A DNA stretch of 35,615 nucleotides. It comes from DATCVR01 sp036566745. GTDB taxonomy: Bacteria; Actinomycetota; Actinomycetes; Jiangellales; Jiangellaceae. The stretch covers positions 1 to 35,615 of the forward strand of contig DATCVR010000223.1 in the NCBI GenBank assembly GCA_036566745.1, given 5' to 3'. A program made the translations under genes and the position numbers. The notes beneath the pieces were generated by a model. It saw only the letters and a list, made by a program, of their open reading frames with translations. It was not told the origin of the DNA and did no database searches. The first letter of the stretch is position 1; every line of letters starts with the position of its first letter. Positions 19,526 to 27,136 of this stretch are shown here, one piece after another.

Positions 19526-20352
19526 TGGGTCAGAAGATCAACCCCCACGGGTTCCGGCTCGGCATCTCCACCGACCACAAGAGCCGGTGGTTCGCCGACA
19601 GCACCACGGGCGGCCAGCGCTACCGCGACTACGTCGCCGAGGACGTGGCGATCCGCAAGCTCATGACCAAGGGCATGGAGCGAGCCGGCATCTCCAGCGT
19701 CGAGATCGAGCGCACCCGCGACCGCGTCCGGGTCGACATCCACACCGCCCGGCCGGGCATCGTCATCGGCCGTCGTGGTGTCGAGGCCGACCGCCTGCGC
19801 TCCGAGCTCGAGAAGCTCACGGGCAAGCAGGTCCAGATGAACGTCCTCGAGGTGAAGCAGCCCGAGATCGACGCTCAGCTGGTGGCCCAGGGTGTCGCCG
19901 AGCAGCTGTCGGCCCGAGTGGCCTTCCGCCGCGCGATGCGCAAGTCCATCCAGACCACGATGCGGGCCGGCGCCAAGGGCGTGCGGATCCAGTGCTCGGG
20001 TCGTCTCGGCGGCGCCGAGATGAGCCGGTCGGAGTTCTACCGCGAGGGTCGGGTCCCGCTGCACACGCTGCGCGCCGACGTCGACTACGGCTTCTACGAG
20101 GCCCGCACGACGTTCGGCCGGATCGGCGTGAAGGTGTGGATCTACAAGGGTGACGTCGCCGGTTCGCGCGCCGAGCGTGCGGCCGAGCAGGCGGCTCAGG
20201 CCCGAGTCCAGCAGCAGCGACGTCGTCCCGAGCGTCGGCGCCCGGCGCGTGGCGAGCGAGCGGCCGAGGCTCCGGTGCAGGCAGCCGAGACGGCTCCCGC
20301 GGCCACGTCCGCTGAGGCGGCGCCGACGGCGAGCAACGAGCAGGAGAGCTGA
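19525..20352 (+). CDS. rpsC: 30S ribosomal protein S3
   Basis: S3 (275 residues) is part of the mRNA entry channel and, with S4 and S5, its helicase activity. The N-terminal part 'GQKINPHGFRLGISTDHKSRW' (in pieces), the KH-domain motif 'GIVIGRRGVEADRLR' and the C-terminal 'GRLGGAEMSRSEFYREGRVPLHTLRADVDYG' (in pieces) are standard. The last about 65 residues are an Arg/Ala/Gln-rich tail, common in Actinomycetota S3 and probably disordered. GTG start overlapping the rplV stop by one base. Confidence 0.97.
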   Translation: MGQKINPHGFRLGISTDHKSRWFADSTTGGQRYRDYVAEDVAIRKLMTKGMERAGISSVEIERTRDRVRVDIHTARPGIVIGRRGVEADRLRSELEKLTGKQVQMNVLEVKQPEIDAQLVAQGVAEQLSARVAFRRAMRKSIQTTMRAGAKGVRIQCSGRLGGAEMSRSEFYREGRVPLHTLRADVDYGFYEARTTFGRIGVKVWIYKGDVAGSRAERAAEQAAQARVQQQRRRPERRRPARGERAAEAPVQAAETAPAATSAEAAPTASNEQES

Positions 20353-20356
20353 AGTC

Positions 20357-20776
20357 ATGCTGATCCCCCGCAGGGTCAAGCACCGTAAGCAGCACCACCC
20401 CAAGCGGCGTGGCATGGCCAAGGGCGGCACGTCCCTGGCTTTCGGTGAGTTCGGTATCCAGGCGGTCGAAGGCCACTACGTGACCAACCGCCAGATCGAG
20501 GCCGCTCGTATCGCCATCACCCGGCACATCCGGCGTGGCGGCAAGGTCTGGATCAACATTTACCCGGACCGCCCGCTGACCAAGAAGCCGGCCGAGACCC
20601 GCATGGGTTCCGGCAAGGGTTCGCCGGAGTGGTGGATCGCCAACGTCAAGCCGGGTCGGGTCATGTTCGAGCTCTCGTACCCCAACGAGAAGATCGCTCG
20701 TGAGGCCCTGACCCGCGCCATCCACAAGCTCCCGATGAAGGCCCGCATCGTGACGCGCGAAGCAGGTGATCTGTGA
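20357..20776 (+). CDS. rplP: 50S ribosomal protein L16
   Basis: L16 (139 residues) helps place tRNA at the A site of the 50S subunit. I chose the ATG at 20357, which gives the canonical MLIPRRVKHRKQHHPKRRG; a longer in-frame reading from 20150 is the out-of-frame shadow of the rpsC tail. AGGAG (20342-20346) is 10 bases upstream, inside rpsC. The family motifs 'GSGKGSPEWWIANVKPGRVMFE' (in pieces) and 'RAIHKLPMKARIV' are present, including the Arg hydroxylated in E. coli L16 ('NxRHI'-type region 'ITRHIRRGGKVWI'). Confidence 0.97.
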   Translation: MLIPRRVKHRKQHHPKRRGMAKGGTSLAFGEFGIQAVEGHYVTNRQIEAARIAITRHIRRGGKVWINIYPDRPLTKKPAETRMGSGKGSPEWWIANVKPGRVMFELSYPNEKIAREALTRAIHKLPMKARIVTREAGDL

Positions 20777-21033
20777 TGGCCATCGGATCCAAGGATCTCG
20801 ACTCGACGACGCTGCGGACGCTGTCCGACGCCGACCTGGTCGAAGAGCTCGGCAAGGCCAAGGAGTCGCTGTTCAACCTGCGATTCCAGGCCGCCACCGG
20901 GCAGCTGGAGAGCCACGGCCGGCTGAAGGCCGTCCGTCGCGACATCGCGCGGATCTACACGATCATGCGTGAGCGTGAGCTCGGCATCACCACCGTGGTC
21001 GATGCGGACGCTGCCGCCGGAGGTGCCGCGTGA
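20776..21033 (+). CDS. rpmC: 50S ribosomal protein L29
   Basis: L29 (85 residues from this start) is a small helical protein at the tunnel exit next to L23. The sequence 'ELGKAKESLFNLRFQAATGQLE' and 'LKAVRRDIARIYTIMRERELG' (each given in part) match the family. Two adjacent starts are possible: GTG at 20773 (overlapping the rplP TGA) or ATG at 20776; they differ by one residue and sequence cannot decide. The C-terminal Ala/Val tail is typical of actinobacterial L29. Confidence 0.95.
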   Translation: MAIGSKDLDSTTLRTLSDADLVEELGKAKESLFNLRFQAATGQLESHGRLKAVRRDIARIYTIMRERELGITTVVDADAAAGGAA

Positions 21034-21323
21034 GCCCCACGAGCAAGGAAGAGTCTGTGAACGAAACCGCTCAGCGCGGGTTCCGCAAGGTCCGCGAGGG
21101 CCTCGTGGTCAGCGACAAGATGGACAAGACCATCGTCGTGGCCGTCGAGGACCGCTTCAAGCACCCGATGTACGGCAAGGTCGTGCGTCGGACGAGCAAG
21201 CTCAAGGCCCACGACGAGCAGAACGCGGCCGGTGTCGGCGACCGGGTCCTCCTGATGGAGACCCGTCCGCTGTCGGCGACTAAGCGCTGGCGCGTCGTGG
21301 AGATCCTCGAGAAGGCCAAGTGA
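21030..21323 (+). CDS. rpsQ: 30S ribosomal protein S17
   Basis: S17 (97 residues) is a primary 16S rRNA binder of OB-fold type. The core 'GFRKVREGLVVSDKMDKTI', 'HPMYGKVVRRTSKLKAHDEQ' (in part) and 'ETRPLSATKRWRVVEILEKA' is intact. Two starts have support: GTG 21030, overlapping the rpmC stop and preceded by GGAGG (21019-21023) at 6 bases; and GTG 21057, preceded by AAGGAA (21045-21050) at 6 bases, which would remove nine non-conserved residues. I kept the first. It is the last gene of the S10 block; a gap of about 100 bases follows. Confidence 0.95.
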   Translation: MSPTSKEESVNETAQRGFRKVREGLVVSDKMDKTIVVAVEDRFKHPMYGKVVRRTSKLKAHDEQNAAGVGDRVLLMETRPLSATKRWRVVEILEKAK

Positions 21324-21426
21324 CCTCACCCCGGACCGAGCGCGCGAGCGCGAGGGCCGTACGACCGACAACCGTTCCGCCAGGCTCACTCGTTGAGAAC
21401 CGGCGCGACAACCAGGAGTCATCGAC

Positions 21427-21795
21427 ATGATCCAGCAGGAGTCGCGACTGCGCGTCGCCGACAACACAGGTGCCAAGGAACTCTTGTGCATCCGTGTGCT
21501 CGGCGGTTCCGGTCGGCGATACGCCGGCATCGGCGACATCATCGTGGCGACCGTCAAGGACGCCATCCCCGGCGGGGGCGTCAAGAAGGGTGAAGTCGTC
21601 AAGGCCGTGGTCGTGCGGACCGTGAAGGAGCGCCGCCGGCCGGATGGCTCCTACATCCGGTTCGACGAGAACGCGGCAGTCATCATCAGGGACGGCGGCG
21701 ACCCGCGCGGTACGCGCATCTTCGGGCCCGTCGGCCGCGAGCTGCGGGAGAAGCGCTTCATGCGCATCATCTCCCTCGCCCCGGAGGTGCTGTGA
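21427..21795 (+). CDS. rplN: 50S ribosomal protein L14
   Basis: L14 (122 residues) lies at the subunit interface and is the docking site for the silencing factor RsfS. Its start MIQQESRLRVADNTGAKE and 'GGSGRRYAGIGDIIVATVKDAIPGG' (in part) are standard. It opens the spc block after 103 non-coding bases (21324-21426), where I see a CGCGC/GCGCG mini-hairpin but no clear promoter. AGGAG at about 21415 is the ribosome site. Confidence 0.98.
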   Translation: MIQQESRLRVADNTGAKELLCIRVLGGSGRRYAGIGDIIVATVKDAIPGGGVKKGEVVKAVVVRTVKERRRPDGSYIRFDENAAVIIRDGGDPRGTRIFGPVGRELREKRFMRIISLAPEVL

Positions 21796-22133
21796 GCATG
21801 CGGGTCAAGAAGGGCGACACGGTCGTCGTCATCGCGGGCAAGGACAAGGGCGTCGTCGGCAAGATCATTGCCGCGTACCCGCGTCAGGAGAAGGTGCTCG
21901 TCGAGGGCGTCAACCGCGTCACGAAGCACACCAAGCCCACCCAGACCGCCCGTGGCAACCAGTCCGGCGGCATCGTGCACCAAGAGGCCCCGATCCACGT
22001 CTCGAACGTCCAGCTGGCCGTCGAGGTCGACGTCGAGGGCAAGAAGACGACGGTCGGCACGCGGGTCGGATACCGCGTGGACGAGAACGGCAACAAGGTC
22101 CGGTTCGCCAAGCGCACCGGTGAGGACATCTGA
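21792..22133 (+). CDS. rplX: 50S ribosomal protein L24
   Basis: L24 (113 residues) starts 50S assembly and rims the tunnel exit. The KOW motif is in 'VKKGDTVVVIAGKDKGVVGKI' (first 20 shown in parts), followed by 'GVNRVTKHTKPTQTARGNQ' and 'EAPIHVSNVQLAV'. GTG 21792 overlaps the rplN TGA; an ATG two codons later (21798) has GGAGG at 10 bases and is equally possible. Its stop overlaps the rplE ATG by one base. Confidence 0.96.
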   Translation: MSMRVKKGDTVVVIAGKDKGVVGKIIAAYPRQEKVLVEGVNRVTKHTKPTQTARGNQSGGIVHQEAPIHVSNVQLAVEVDVEGKKTTVGTRVGYRVDENGNKVRFAKRTGEDI

Positions 22134-22702
22134 TGAGCACCGCAACCGAAGCCCGCGCGCTTCCCCGGCTGAAGCAGCGCTACCGCGACGAGATCATCGC
22201 CGCGCTGCGCGAGCAGTTCGACACCGCCAACGTCATGCAGGTGCCCACGGTGACCAAGGTCGTCGTCAACATGGGCGTCGGCGAGGCTGCCCGCGACGCG
22301 AAGCTGATCGAGGGCGCCATCCGCGACCTCGCGGCGATCACCGGCCAGAAGCCGGCCGTGACCGCCGCGCGCAAGTCCATCGCTCAGTTCAAGCTGCGCG
22401 AGGGCATGCCGATCGGTGCCCACGTCACGCTGCGCGGCGACCGCATGTGGGAGTTCCTCGACCGCCTGGTCACCATCGCGCTGCCGCGCATCCGGGACTT
22501 CCGCGGGCTCTCCCCGAAGCAGTTCGACGGCCGTGGCAACTACACGTTCGGTCTCAACGAGCAGTCGATGTTCCACGAGATCGACCAGGACCGCATCGAC
22601 CGGGTCCGCGGTATGGACATCACGGTCGTGACGACCGCGACGAACGACGACGAGGGCCGGGCGCTGCTCAAGCACCTGGGCTTCCCGTTCAAGGAGAACT
22701 GA
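22133..22702 (+). CDS. rplE: 50S ribosomal protein L5
   Basis: L5 (189 residues) binds 5S rRNA in the central protuberance and forms bridge B1b with S13. Family motifs: 'QVPTVTKVVVNMGVGEA', 'ITGQKPAVTAARKSIAQFKL' and 'RIRDFRGLSPKQFDGRGNYT'. The ATG overlaps the rplX stop (TGATG), so translation is coupled. In E. coli the equivalent start region is the S8 repressor target; no gap exists here to hold such a structure. Confidence 0.97.
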   Translation: MSTATEARALPRLKQRYRDEIIAALREQFDTANVMQVPTVTKVVVNMGVGEAARDAKLIEGAIRDLAAITGQKPAVTAARKSIAQFKLREGMPIGAHVTLRGDRMWEFLDRLVTIALPRIRDFRGLSPKQFDGRGNYTFGLNEQSMFHEIDQDRIDRVRGMDITVVTTATNDDEGRALLKHLGFPFKEN

Positions 22703-22703
22703 C

Positions 22704-22889
22704 GTGGCCAAGAAGGCGCTTGTCAACAAGTCCCAGCGCAAGCCCAAGTTCGCGGTTCGCGCGTACACGCGTTGCCAGAAGTGCGGTCGCCCGCACTCGG
22801 TGTACCGCAAGTTCGGCCTGTGCCGGGTGTGCCTTCGTGACATGGCGCACCGCGGTGAGCTGCCGGGCGTCACGAAATCCAGCTGGTAA
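22704..22889 (+). CDS. rpsN: 30S ribosomal protein S14, zinc type
   Basis: This 61-residue S14 is the short zinc-binding (type Z) form. The zinc site is Cys24, Cys27, Cys40 and Cys43 ('RCQKCGRPH...CRVC'). The GTG start, one base after the rplE stop, gives MAKKALVNKSQRKPKF. Many Actinomycetota also keep a zinc-free S14 elsewhere for zinc starvation; none is in this window. Confidence 0.97.
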   Translation: MAKKALVNKSQRKPKFAVRAYTRCQKCGRPHSVYRKFGLCRVCLRDMAHRGELPGVTKSSW

Positions 22890-22933
22890 CGCGGTCGAGC
22901 TGACTAGCCAGACCTACTCCGATCGCCGAAGGT

Positions 22934-22960
22934 CCTCATCCCGGGCTCGCGCCCATGAGG
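22934..22960 (+). promoter_or_regulatory. Stem-loop in the rpsH leader
   Basis: CCTCAT (22934-22939) pairs with ATGAGG (22955-22960) and, beyond a CCC bulge, GGGC (22943-22946) pairs with GCCC (22951-22954) around TCGC. The right arm contains the GAGG of the only GAGGA-like ribosome site before rpsH (22957-22961), so folding could limit rpsH translation. Function is inferred. Confidence 0.4.
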
Positions 22961-22988
22961 AAACCGCGGCGGGAAAGTGGCCACGACA

Positions 22989-23396
22989 ATGACCATGACC
23001 GATCCCATCGCAGACATGCTGACTCGTCTGCGCAACGCGAACTCGGCCTACCACGACTCCGTGGCGATGCCGTACAGCAAGATCAAGGCGCACATCGCCG
23101 AGATCCTCAAGCAAGAGGGCTACATCGCGGGCTTCACCGTGAAGGAGCCGGCCGAAGGCGCGGTGGGCAAGACCCTCGAGCTGACGCTGAAGTACGGCCC
23201 GTCGCGTGAGCGCTCCATCGCGGGCGTGCGCCGGGTGAGCAAGCCAGGACTGCGCGTCTACGCGAAGTCCACCAACATGCCGAAGGTCCTCGGCGGGCTC
23301 GGCGTCGCGATCATCTCGACGTCTCAGGGTCTGCTGACCGGTCGTTCGGCCTCCAAGCAGGGTGTGGGTGGGGAAGTCCTCGCCTACGTCTGGTAA
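22989..23396 (+). CDS. rpsH: 30S ribosomal protein S8
   Basis: S8 (135 residues from this start) is a central 16S rRNA binder and, in E. coli, the spc-operon translational repressor. The ATG at 22989 gives MTMTDPIADMLTRLRNANSA, the usual actinobacterial start. A GTG at 22977 would add MATT, and ATG 22995 would drop MT; a GGGAAAG at 22971-22977 fits 22989 best though spacing is long (11). 'GLRVYAKSTNMPKVLGGLGVAIISTSQGLLTG' (seen in full, quoted in part) and C-terminal 'GGEVLAYVW' are standard. A 99-base spacer with a stem-loop separates it from rpsN. Confidence 0.95.
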   Translation: MTMTDPIADMLTRLRNANSAYHDSVAMPYSKIKAHIAEILKQEGYIAGFTVKEPAEGAVGKTLELTLKYGPSRERSIAGVRRVSKPGLRVYAKSTNMPKVLGGLGVAIISTSQGLLTGRSASKQGVGGEVLAYVW

Positions 23397-23417
23397 CGGG
23401 AAAGGAGAGTAAGAACC

Positions 23418-23960
23418 ATGTCGCGTATCGGCAAGCTCCCCATTTCCGTTCCCACGGGCGTGGAGGTCGCAGTCGACGGCCGTGACGTCACGGTCAAGGG
23501 TCCCAAGGGTTCGCTGAGCCACACGCTCCCGGAGATCATCGAGCTCGACTGGGCCGACGAGGCCTCCATCGAGATCAAGCGTCCCGACGACGAGCGGGCG
23601 AGCAAGGCGCTGCACGGGCTGACCCGCACGCTCGTGGCCAACATGGTCACCGGCGTGACGCAGGGCTACGAGAAGAAGCTCGAGATCGTCGGCGTCGGGT
23701 ACCGGGTCACGGCCAAGGGCCAGAACCTCGAGTTCGCCCTCGGCTACAGCCACTCGATCCTGTTCGAGCCCCCGGAGGGCATCAGCTTCGCGGTCGAGTC
23801 GCCAACGAAGTTCGCCGTCCACGGCATCGACAAGCAGAAGGTCGGCGAGGTCGCCGCGAACATCCGCAAGCTGCGCAAGCCCGAGCCGTACAAGGGCAAG
23901 GGCATCCGCTACGCGGGTGAGCACGTCCGGCGCAAGGTCGGAAAGGCTGGGAAGAAGTAG
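23418..23960 (+). CDS. rplF: 50S ribosomal protein L6
   Basis: L6 (180 residues) is a two-domain protein near the GTPase-associated centre. 'MSRIGKLPISVPTGVEV' at the start, 'GYEKKLEIVGVGYRVTAKGQ' in the middle and the signature 'RKLRKPEPYKGKGIRYAGEH' near the end are intact. AAAGGAGAG precedes the ATG. Two bases separate it from rplR. Confidence 0.98.
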   Translation: MSRIGKLPISVPTGVEVAVDGRDVTVKGPKGSLSHTLPEIIELDWADEASIEIKRPDDERASKALHGLTRTLVANMVTGVTQGYEKKLEIVGVGYRVTAKGQNLEFALGYSHSILFEPPEGISFAVESPTKFAVHGIDKQKVGEVAANIRKLRKPEPYKGKGIRYAGEHVRRKVGKAGKK

Positions 23961-23962
23961 TC

Positions 23963-24346
23963 ATGGGCATCGGGATCAACCGCCACGTCAAGCGCGGCGA
24001 CAAGGCTTCTGCCCGCAACCGCCGGCACCTCCGGGTCCGCAAGAAGGTCACCGGAACGGTCGAGCGTCCGCGCCTGGTCGTCAGCCGCTCGCTGCGCCAC
24101 ATGGTGGCGCAGGTGGTCGACGACACCACGGGCCGCACGTTGGCTTCGGCCTCGAGTATGGAGTCCGACCTTCGCACGCTCGAGGGTGACAAGACGGCCA
24201 AGGCGCGCAAGGTCGGCGAACTCGTCGGCGAGCGGGCCAAGGACGCCGGTGTCGATGCGGTCGTCTTCGACCGCGGCGGCAACCAGTACCACGGCCGGGT
24301 GGCCGCGGTGGCCGACGGCGCTCGCGAAGCCGGCCTGAAGCTGTAG
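23963..24346 (+). CDS. rplR: 50S ribosomal protein L18
   Basis: L18 (127 residues) binds 5S rRNA in the central protuberance with L5. It has a basic N-terminus (MGIGINRHVKRGDKASARNR), 'RKKVTGTVERPRLVVSRSLR' and the C-terminal 'VFDRGGNQYHGRVAAVADGA'. The length is normal, and it lies tightly behind rplF. Confidence 0.97.
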   Translation: MGIGINRHVKRGDKASARNRRHLRVRKKVTGTVERPRLVVSRSLRHMVAQVVDDTTGRTLASASSMESDLRTLEGDKTAKARKVGELVGERAKDAGVDAVVFDRGGNQYHGRVAAVADGAREAGLKL

Positions 24347-24376
24347 ACGACGAGTCGAGATAGGAAGAGGGACATC

Positions 24377-24994
24377 ATGGCTGAACCCCAGCGCCGCGGT
24401 GGCGGTGCCGGTGGCGAGCGCCGCGACCGCCGTGACCGTCGCGACCGCGACAACCGTCGCGGTGGTGACGGGGCGGAGAAGACCGCCTACATCGAGCGCG
24501 TCGTCGCCATCAATCGTGTCGCCAAGGTCCACCAGGGCGGCCGACGCTTCAGCTTCACGGCTCTGGTCGTGGTCGGAGACGGCGACGGCAGCGTCGGCGT
24601 CGGCTACGGCAAGGCCAAGGAGGTGCCTGCGGCGATCGCCAAGGGTGTCGAGGAGGCCAAGAAGCAGTTCTTCAAGGTGCCGCGCATCCAGGGCACCATT
24701 CCGCACCCGGTCCAGGGTGAGAAGGCCGCCGGCGTGGTGCTGCTGCGCCCGGCCTCGCCCGGTACCGGTGTCATCGCGGGTGGCCCGGTGCGTGCGGTCC
24801 TCGAGGCCGCCGGCATCCACGACATCCTGAGCAAGTCGCTCGGTTCGTCGAACGCCATCAATATCGTGCACGCCACGGTCGCGGCCCTGCGTGGCCTCGA
24901 GCGTCCCGAGCAGGTCGCGGCCCGCCGTGGCCTCCCGCTCGAGGACGTCGCCCCGGCTGCGCTGCTGCGTGCTCAGGCGGAGGCCGGATCATGA
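24377..24994 (+). CDS. rpsE: 30S ribosomal protein S5
   Basis: S5 (205 residues) belongs to the mRNA entry site and decoding region; changes in it give spectinomycin resistance or ribosome ambiguity. Its first about 35 residues are an Arg/Asp/Gly-rich extension usual in Actinomycetota. The dsRNA-binding-like part 'ERVVAINRVAKVHQGGRRFS' and the C-terminal domain 'LRPASPGTGVIAGGPVRAVL' are intact. AGGAAGAGGG precedes the ATG. The stop overlaps rpmD by 4 bases. Confidence 0.97.
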   Translation: MAEPQRRGGGAGGERRDRRDRRDRDNRRGGDGAEKTAYIERVVAINRVAKVHQGGRRFSFTALVVVGDGDGSVGVGYGKAKEVPAAIAKGVEEAKKQFFKVPRIQGTIPHPVQGEKAAGVVLLRPASPGTGVIAGGPVRAVLEAAGIHDILSKSLGSSNAINIVHATVAALRGLERPEQVAARRGLPLEDVAPAALLRAQAEAGS

Positions 24995-25173
24995 GCCGGC
25001 TGAAGGTCCGTCAGGTCAAGAGCGAGATCGGCGGTACGTCCTCGCAGCGCAACTCGTTGCGCTCGCTGGGCCTCAAGCGCATCGGCGACGAGGTCGTCAA
25101 GGAGGACCGTCCCGAGATCCGCGGCATGGTCAAGACGGTGGCGCACCTCGTCGCCGTCGAGGAGGTGGACTGA
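24991..25173 (+). CDS. rpmD: 50S ribosomal protein L30
   Basis: L30 (60 residues) is a small 50S protein next to helix 38. It reads MSRLKVRQVKSEIGGTSSQR and 'LRSLGLKRIGDEVVKEDRPE', then 'IRGMVKTVAHLVAVEEVD'. The ATG overlaps the rpsE stop (ATGA). Normal length; L30 is absent from some bacterial phyla, and its presence fits Actinomycetota. Confidence 0.96.
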   Translation: MSRLKVRQVKSEIGGTSSQRNSLRSLGLKRIGDEVVKEDRPEIRGMVKTVAHLVAVEEVD

Positions 25174-25176
25174 CCC

Positions 25177-25638
25177 ATGAGCAACAACACTCCCGGGTCC
25201 CCGCTCAAGCCGCACCACCTGCGGCCTGCCCCGGGCGCCAAGACCGCCAAGACCCGTGTGGGTCGTGGCGAGGCGTCCAAGGGCAAGACCGCAGGTCGCG
25301 GTACCAAGGGCACCAAGGCTCGGTACCAGGTTCCGGCTCGCTTCGAGGGTGGGCAGATGCCGCTGCACATGCGGCTGCCCAAGCTCAAGGGCTTCAAGAA
25401 CCCGTTCCGGGTCGAGTACCAGGTCGTCAACCTGGACCGGCTGGCGTCGCTGTTCCCCGACGGCGGTGAGGTCACCGTCGACGAGCTGGTGGCCAAGGGC
25501 GCGGTCCGCGACGGCCTGCCGGTCAAGGTGCTCGGCTCCGGCGAACTCTCGGTTGCGCTTCAGGTGAACGTTCACGCGTTCTCCGGTGCGGCCAAGGAGA
25601 AGATCGTCGCAGCCGGGGGCACCGCCACCGAGCTGTAG
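25177..25638 (+). CDS. rplO: 50S ribosomal protein L15
   Basis: L15 (153 residues) is a late-assembly 50S protein with a Gly/Lys-rich N-terminal half. 'HHLRPAPGAKTAKTRVGRGE', 'GRGTKGTKARYQVPARFEGG' and 'GQMPLHMRLPKLKGFKNPF' are family hallmarks; the C-terminus 'NVHAFSGAAKEKIVAAGG' is complete. It is the last ribosomal gene before the secY promoter region. Confidence 0.97.
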   Translation: MSNNTPGSPLKPHHLRPAPGAKTAKTRVGRGEASKGKTAGRGTKGTKARYQVPARFEGGQMPLHMRLPKLKGFKNPFRVEYQVVNLDRLASLFPDGGEVTVDELVAKGAVRDGLPVKVLGSGELSVALQVNVHAFSGAAKEKIVAAGGTATEL

Positions 25639-25660
25639 GAATGCACCACGGCCGGTGTTC

Positions 25661-25688
25661 GTGACGTGGTCCGAAGGCGCGCTACCGT
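25661..25688 (+). promoter_or_regulatory. Possible secY-adk-map promoter
   Basis: GTGACG (25661-25666) and TACCGT (25683-25688), 16 bases apart, resemble -35 and -10 boxes in the 196-base rplO-secY gap. A second -10-like TATCGT at 25736-25741 lacks a good -35. Either would allow secY expression independent of the spc operon. Confidence 0.35.
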
Positions 25689-25751
25689 CGTACTGCGGCG
25701 GTAGGCGCCTTTCGGTCTTCTCGGCACCAGCCTGTTATCGTCCCGGAGTCA

Positions 25752-25783
25752 ACGCCGTCAGCCGTCGCAGCCGCTGACGGCGT
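25752..25783 (+). promoter_or_regulatory. Stem-loop in the secY leader
   Basis: ACGCCGTCAGC (25752-25762) and its exact complement (25773-25783) form an 11-bp stem with a 10-base loop, 51 bases before the secY GTG. It may be an spc-operon terminator or a leader attenuator; no T-run follows. Confidence 0.5.
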
Positions 25784-25834
25784 CCGTACGACCGTGCCGG
25801 CGCGGTTCCCGCCCAGGCACGCAGGAGGCACGAA

Positions 25835-27136
25835 GTGCTCAGAGTGTTCGCGCAGGCATTCCGTACGCCTGACCTGCGCCAGAAGTTGCTTTTCACGCTG
25901 GGCATCATCGCGATCTTCCGGCTCGGCTCGGTGGTGCCCACGCCGGGTATCGACGTCGCCGCCGTCAAGACATGTGTCGATCTGGCCGGTACGTCCGGGG
26001 TCTACGGCATGCTCAACCTGTTCTCCGGTGGAGCGCTGCTGCAGCTGGCGGTGTTCGCGCTGGGGATCATTCCGTACATCACCGCGAGCATCATCTTGCA
26101 GCTGCTGACCGTGGTCATCCCGCGGCTCGAGGCGCTGCGCAAGGAAGGCCAGTCCGGCCAGACTCAGATCACCCAGTACACCCGCTACCTCACCGTGGGT
26201 CTGGCGGTCCTACAGGCCACGACGGTCATCACGCTGGCGCGCTCGGGCAACTTCTTCCAGGGTTGCCCTGAAGAGGTCATCGCCGACGACTCCATCACCG
26301 CCATCGCCGTGATGATCCTGACGATGACGGCCGGCACCGGGCTGGTCATGTGGCTCGGCGAGCTCATCACCGACCGCGGCGTGGGCAACGGCATGTCGCT
26401 GCTGATCTTCACCCAGATCGTGGCCAGCGTGCCGGGCATGTTCTGGGGCATCAAGCAGAGCGAGGGCTGGGGCGTCTTCGCCATCGTCATCGCGGTCGCG
26501 CTGGTGGTCGTGGCGCTCATCGTGTTCATCGAGCAGTCCCAGCGGCGCATCCCGGTCCAGTACGCCAAGCGGATGGTCGGGCGGAAGATGTACGGCGGCT
26601 CATCGACGTACATCCCGCTCAAGATCAACCAGGCCGGCGTCATCCCGGTGATCTTCGCCTCGTCGCTGCTCTACATCCCGCTGCTGGCGGCTCAGTTCAA
26701 CCCCACGGCGAGTTGGTCGCTGTGGATCCAGGAGCACTTCGTCCGTGGGTCACACCCGATCTACATCGCGCTGTACTTCCTGCTGATCGTCGGCTTCGCC
26801 TTCTTCTACGTGTCCATCACCTTCAACCCGAAGGACATCTCGGACAACATGAAGAAGTACGGCGGCTTCATCCCGGGCATCCGGGCCGGCCGCTCGACCG
26901 AGGAGTACCTCGGCTACGTGCTCAACCGGATCACTTCCGCAGGCGCCATCTACCTTGCTCTCGTCGCCCTCCTCCCGCTGCTGGCGTTCAACATCCTCAA
27001 CCCGGGCCAGGGCGGCACGTTCAACAACACCTTCGGCGGCACCAGCATCCTGATCATGGTGGGTGTCGGCCTCCAGACGGTGCAACAGATCGAGAGCCAA
27101 CTCCAGCAGCGCAACTACGAAGGTTTCTTGCGGTGA
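25835..27136 (+). CDS. secY: Preprotein translocase subunit SecY
   Basis: SecY (433 residues) is the protein-conducting channel of the Sec pathway in the cytoplasmic membrane, working with SecE, SecG, SecA and the ribosome. About ten membrane spans are visible. The N-terminus 'RTPDLRQKLLFTLGIIAIFR', the 'NLFSGGALLQLAVFALGI' plug region, cytoplasmic loop 'QRRIPVQYAKRMVGRKMYGG' and the loop 'PGIRAGRSTEEYL' with the Arg needed for SecA function are all present. The GTG start has AGGAGG (25823-25828) 6 bases upstream. The stop overlaps the adk start by 4 bases. Confidence 0.98.
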   Translation: MLRVFAQAFRTPDLRQKLLFTLGIIAIFRLGSVVPTPGIDVAAVKTCVDLAGTSGVYGMLNLFSGGALLQLAVFALGIIPYITASIILQLLTVVIPRLEALRKEGQSGQTQITQYTRYLTVGLAVLQATTVITLARSGNFFQGCPEEVIADDSITAIAVMILTMTAGTGLVMWLGELITDRGVGNGMSLLIFTQIVASVPGMFWGIKQSEGWGVFAIVIAVALVVVALIVFIEQSQRRIPVQYAKRMVGRKMYGGSSTYIPLKINQAGVIPVIFASSLLYIPLLAAQFNPTASWSLWIQEHFVRGSHPIYIALYFLLIVGFAFFYVSITFNPKDISDNMKKYGGFIPGIRAGRSTEEYLGYVLNRITSAGAIYLALVALLPLLAFNILNPGQGGTFNNTFGGTSILIMVGVGLQTVQQIESQLQQRNYEGFLR

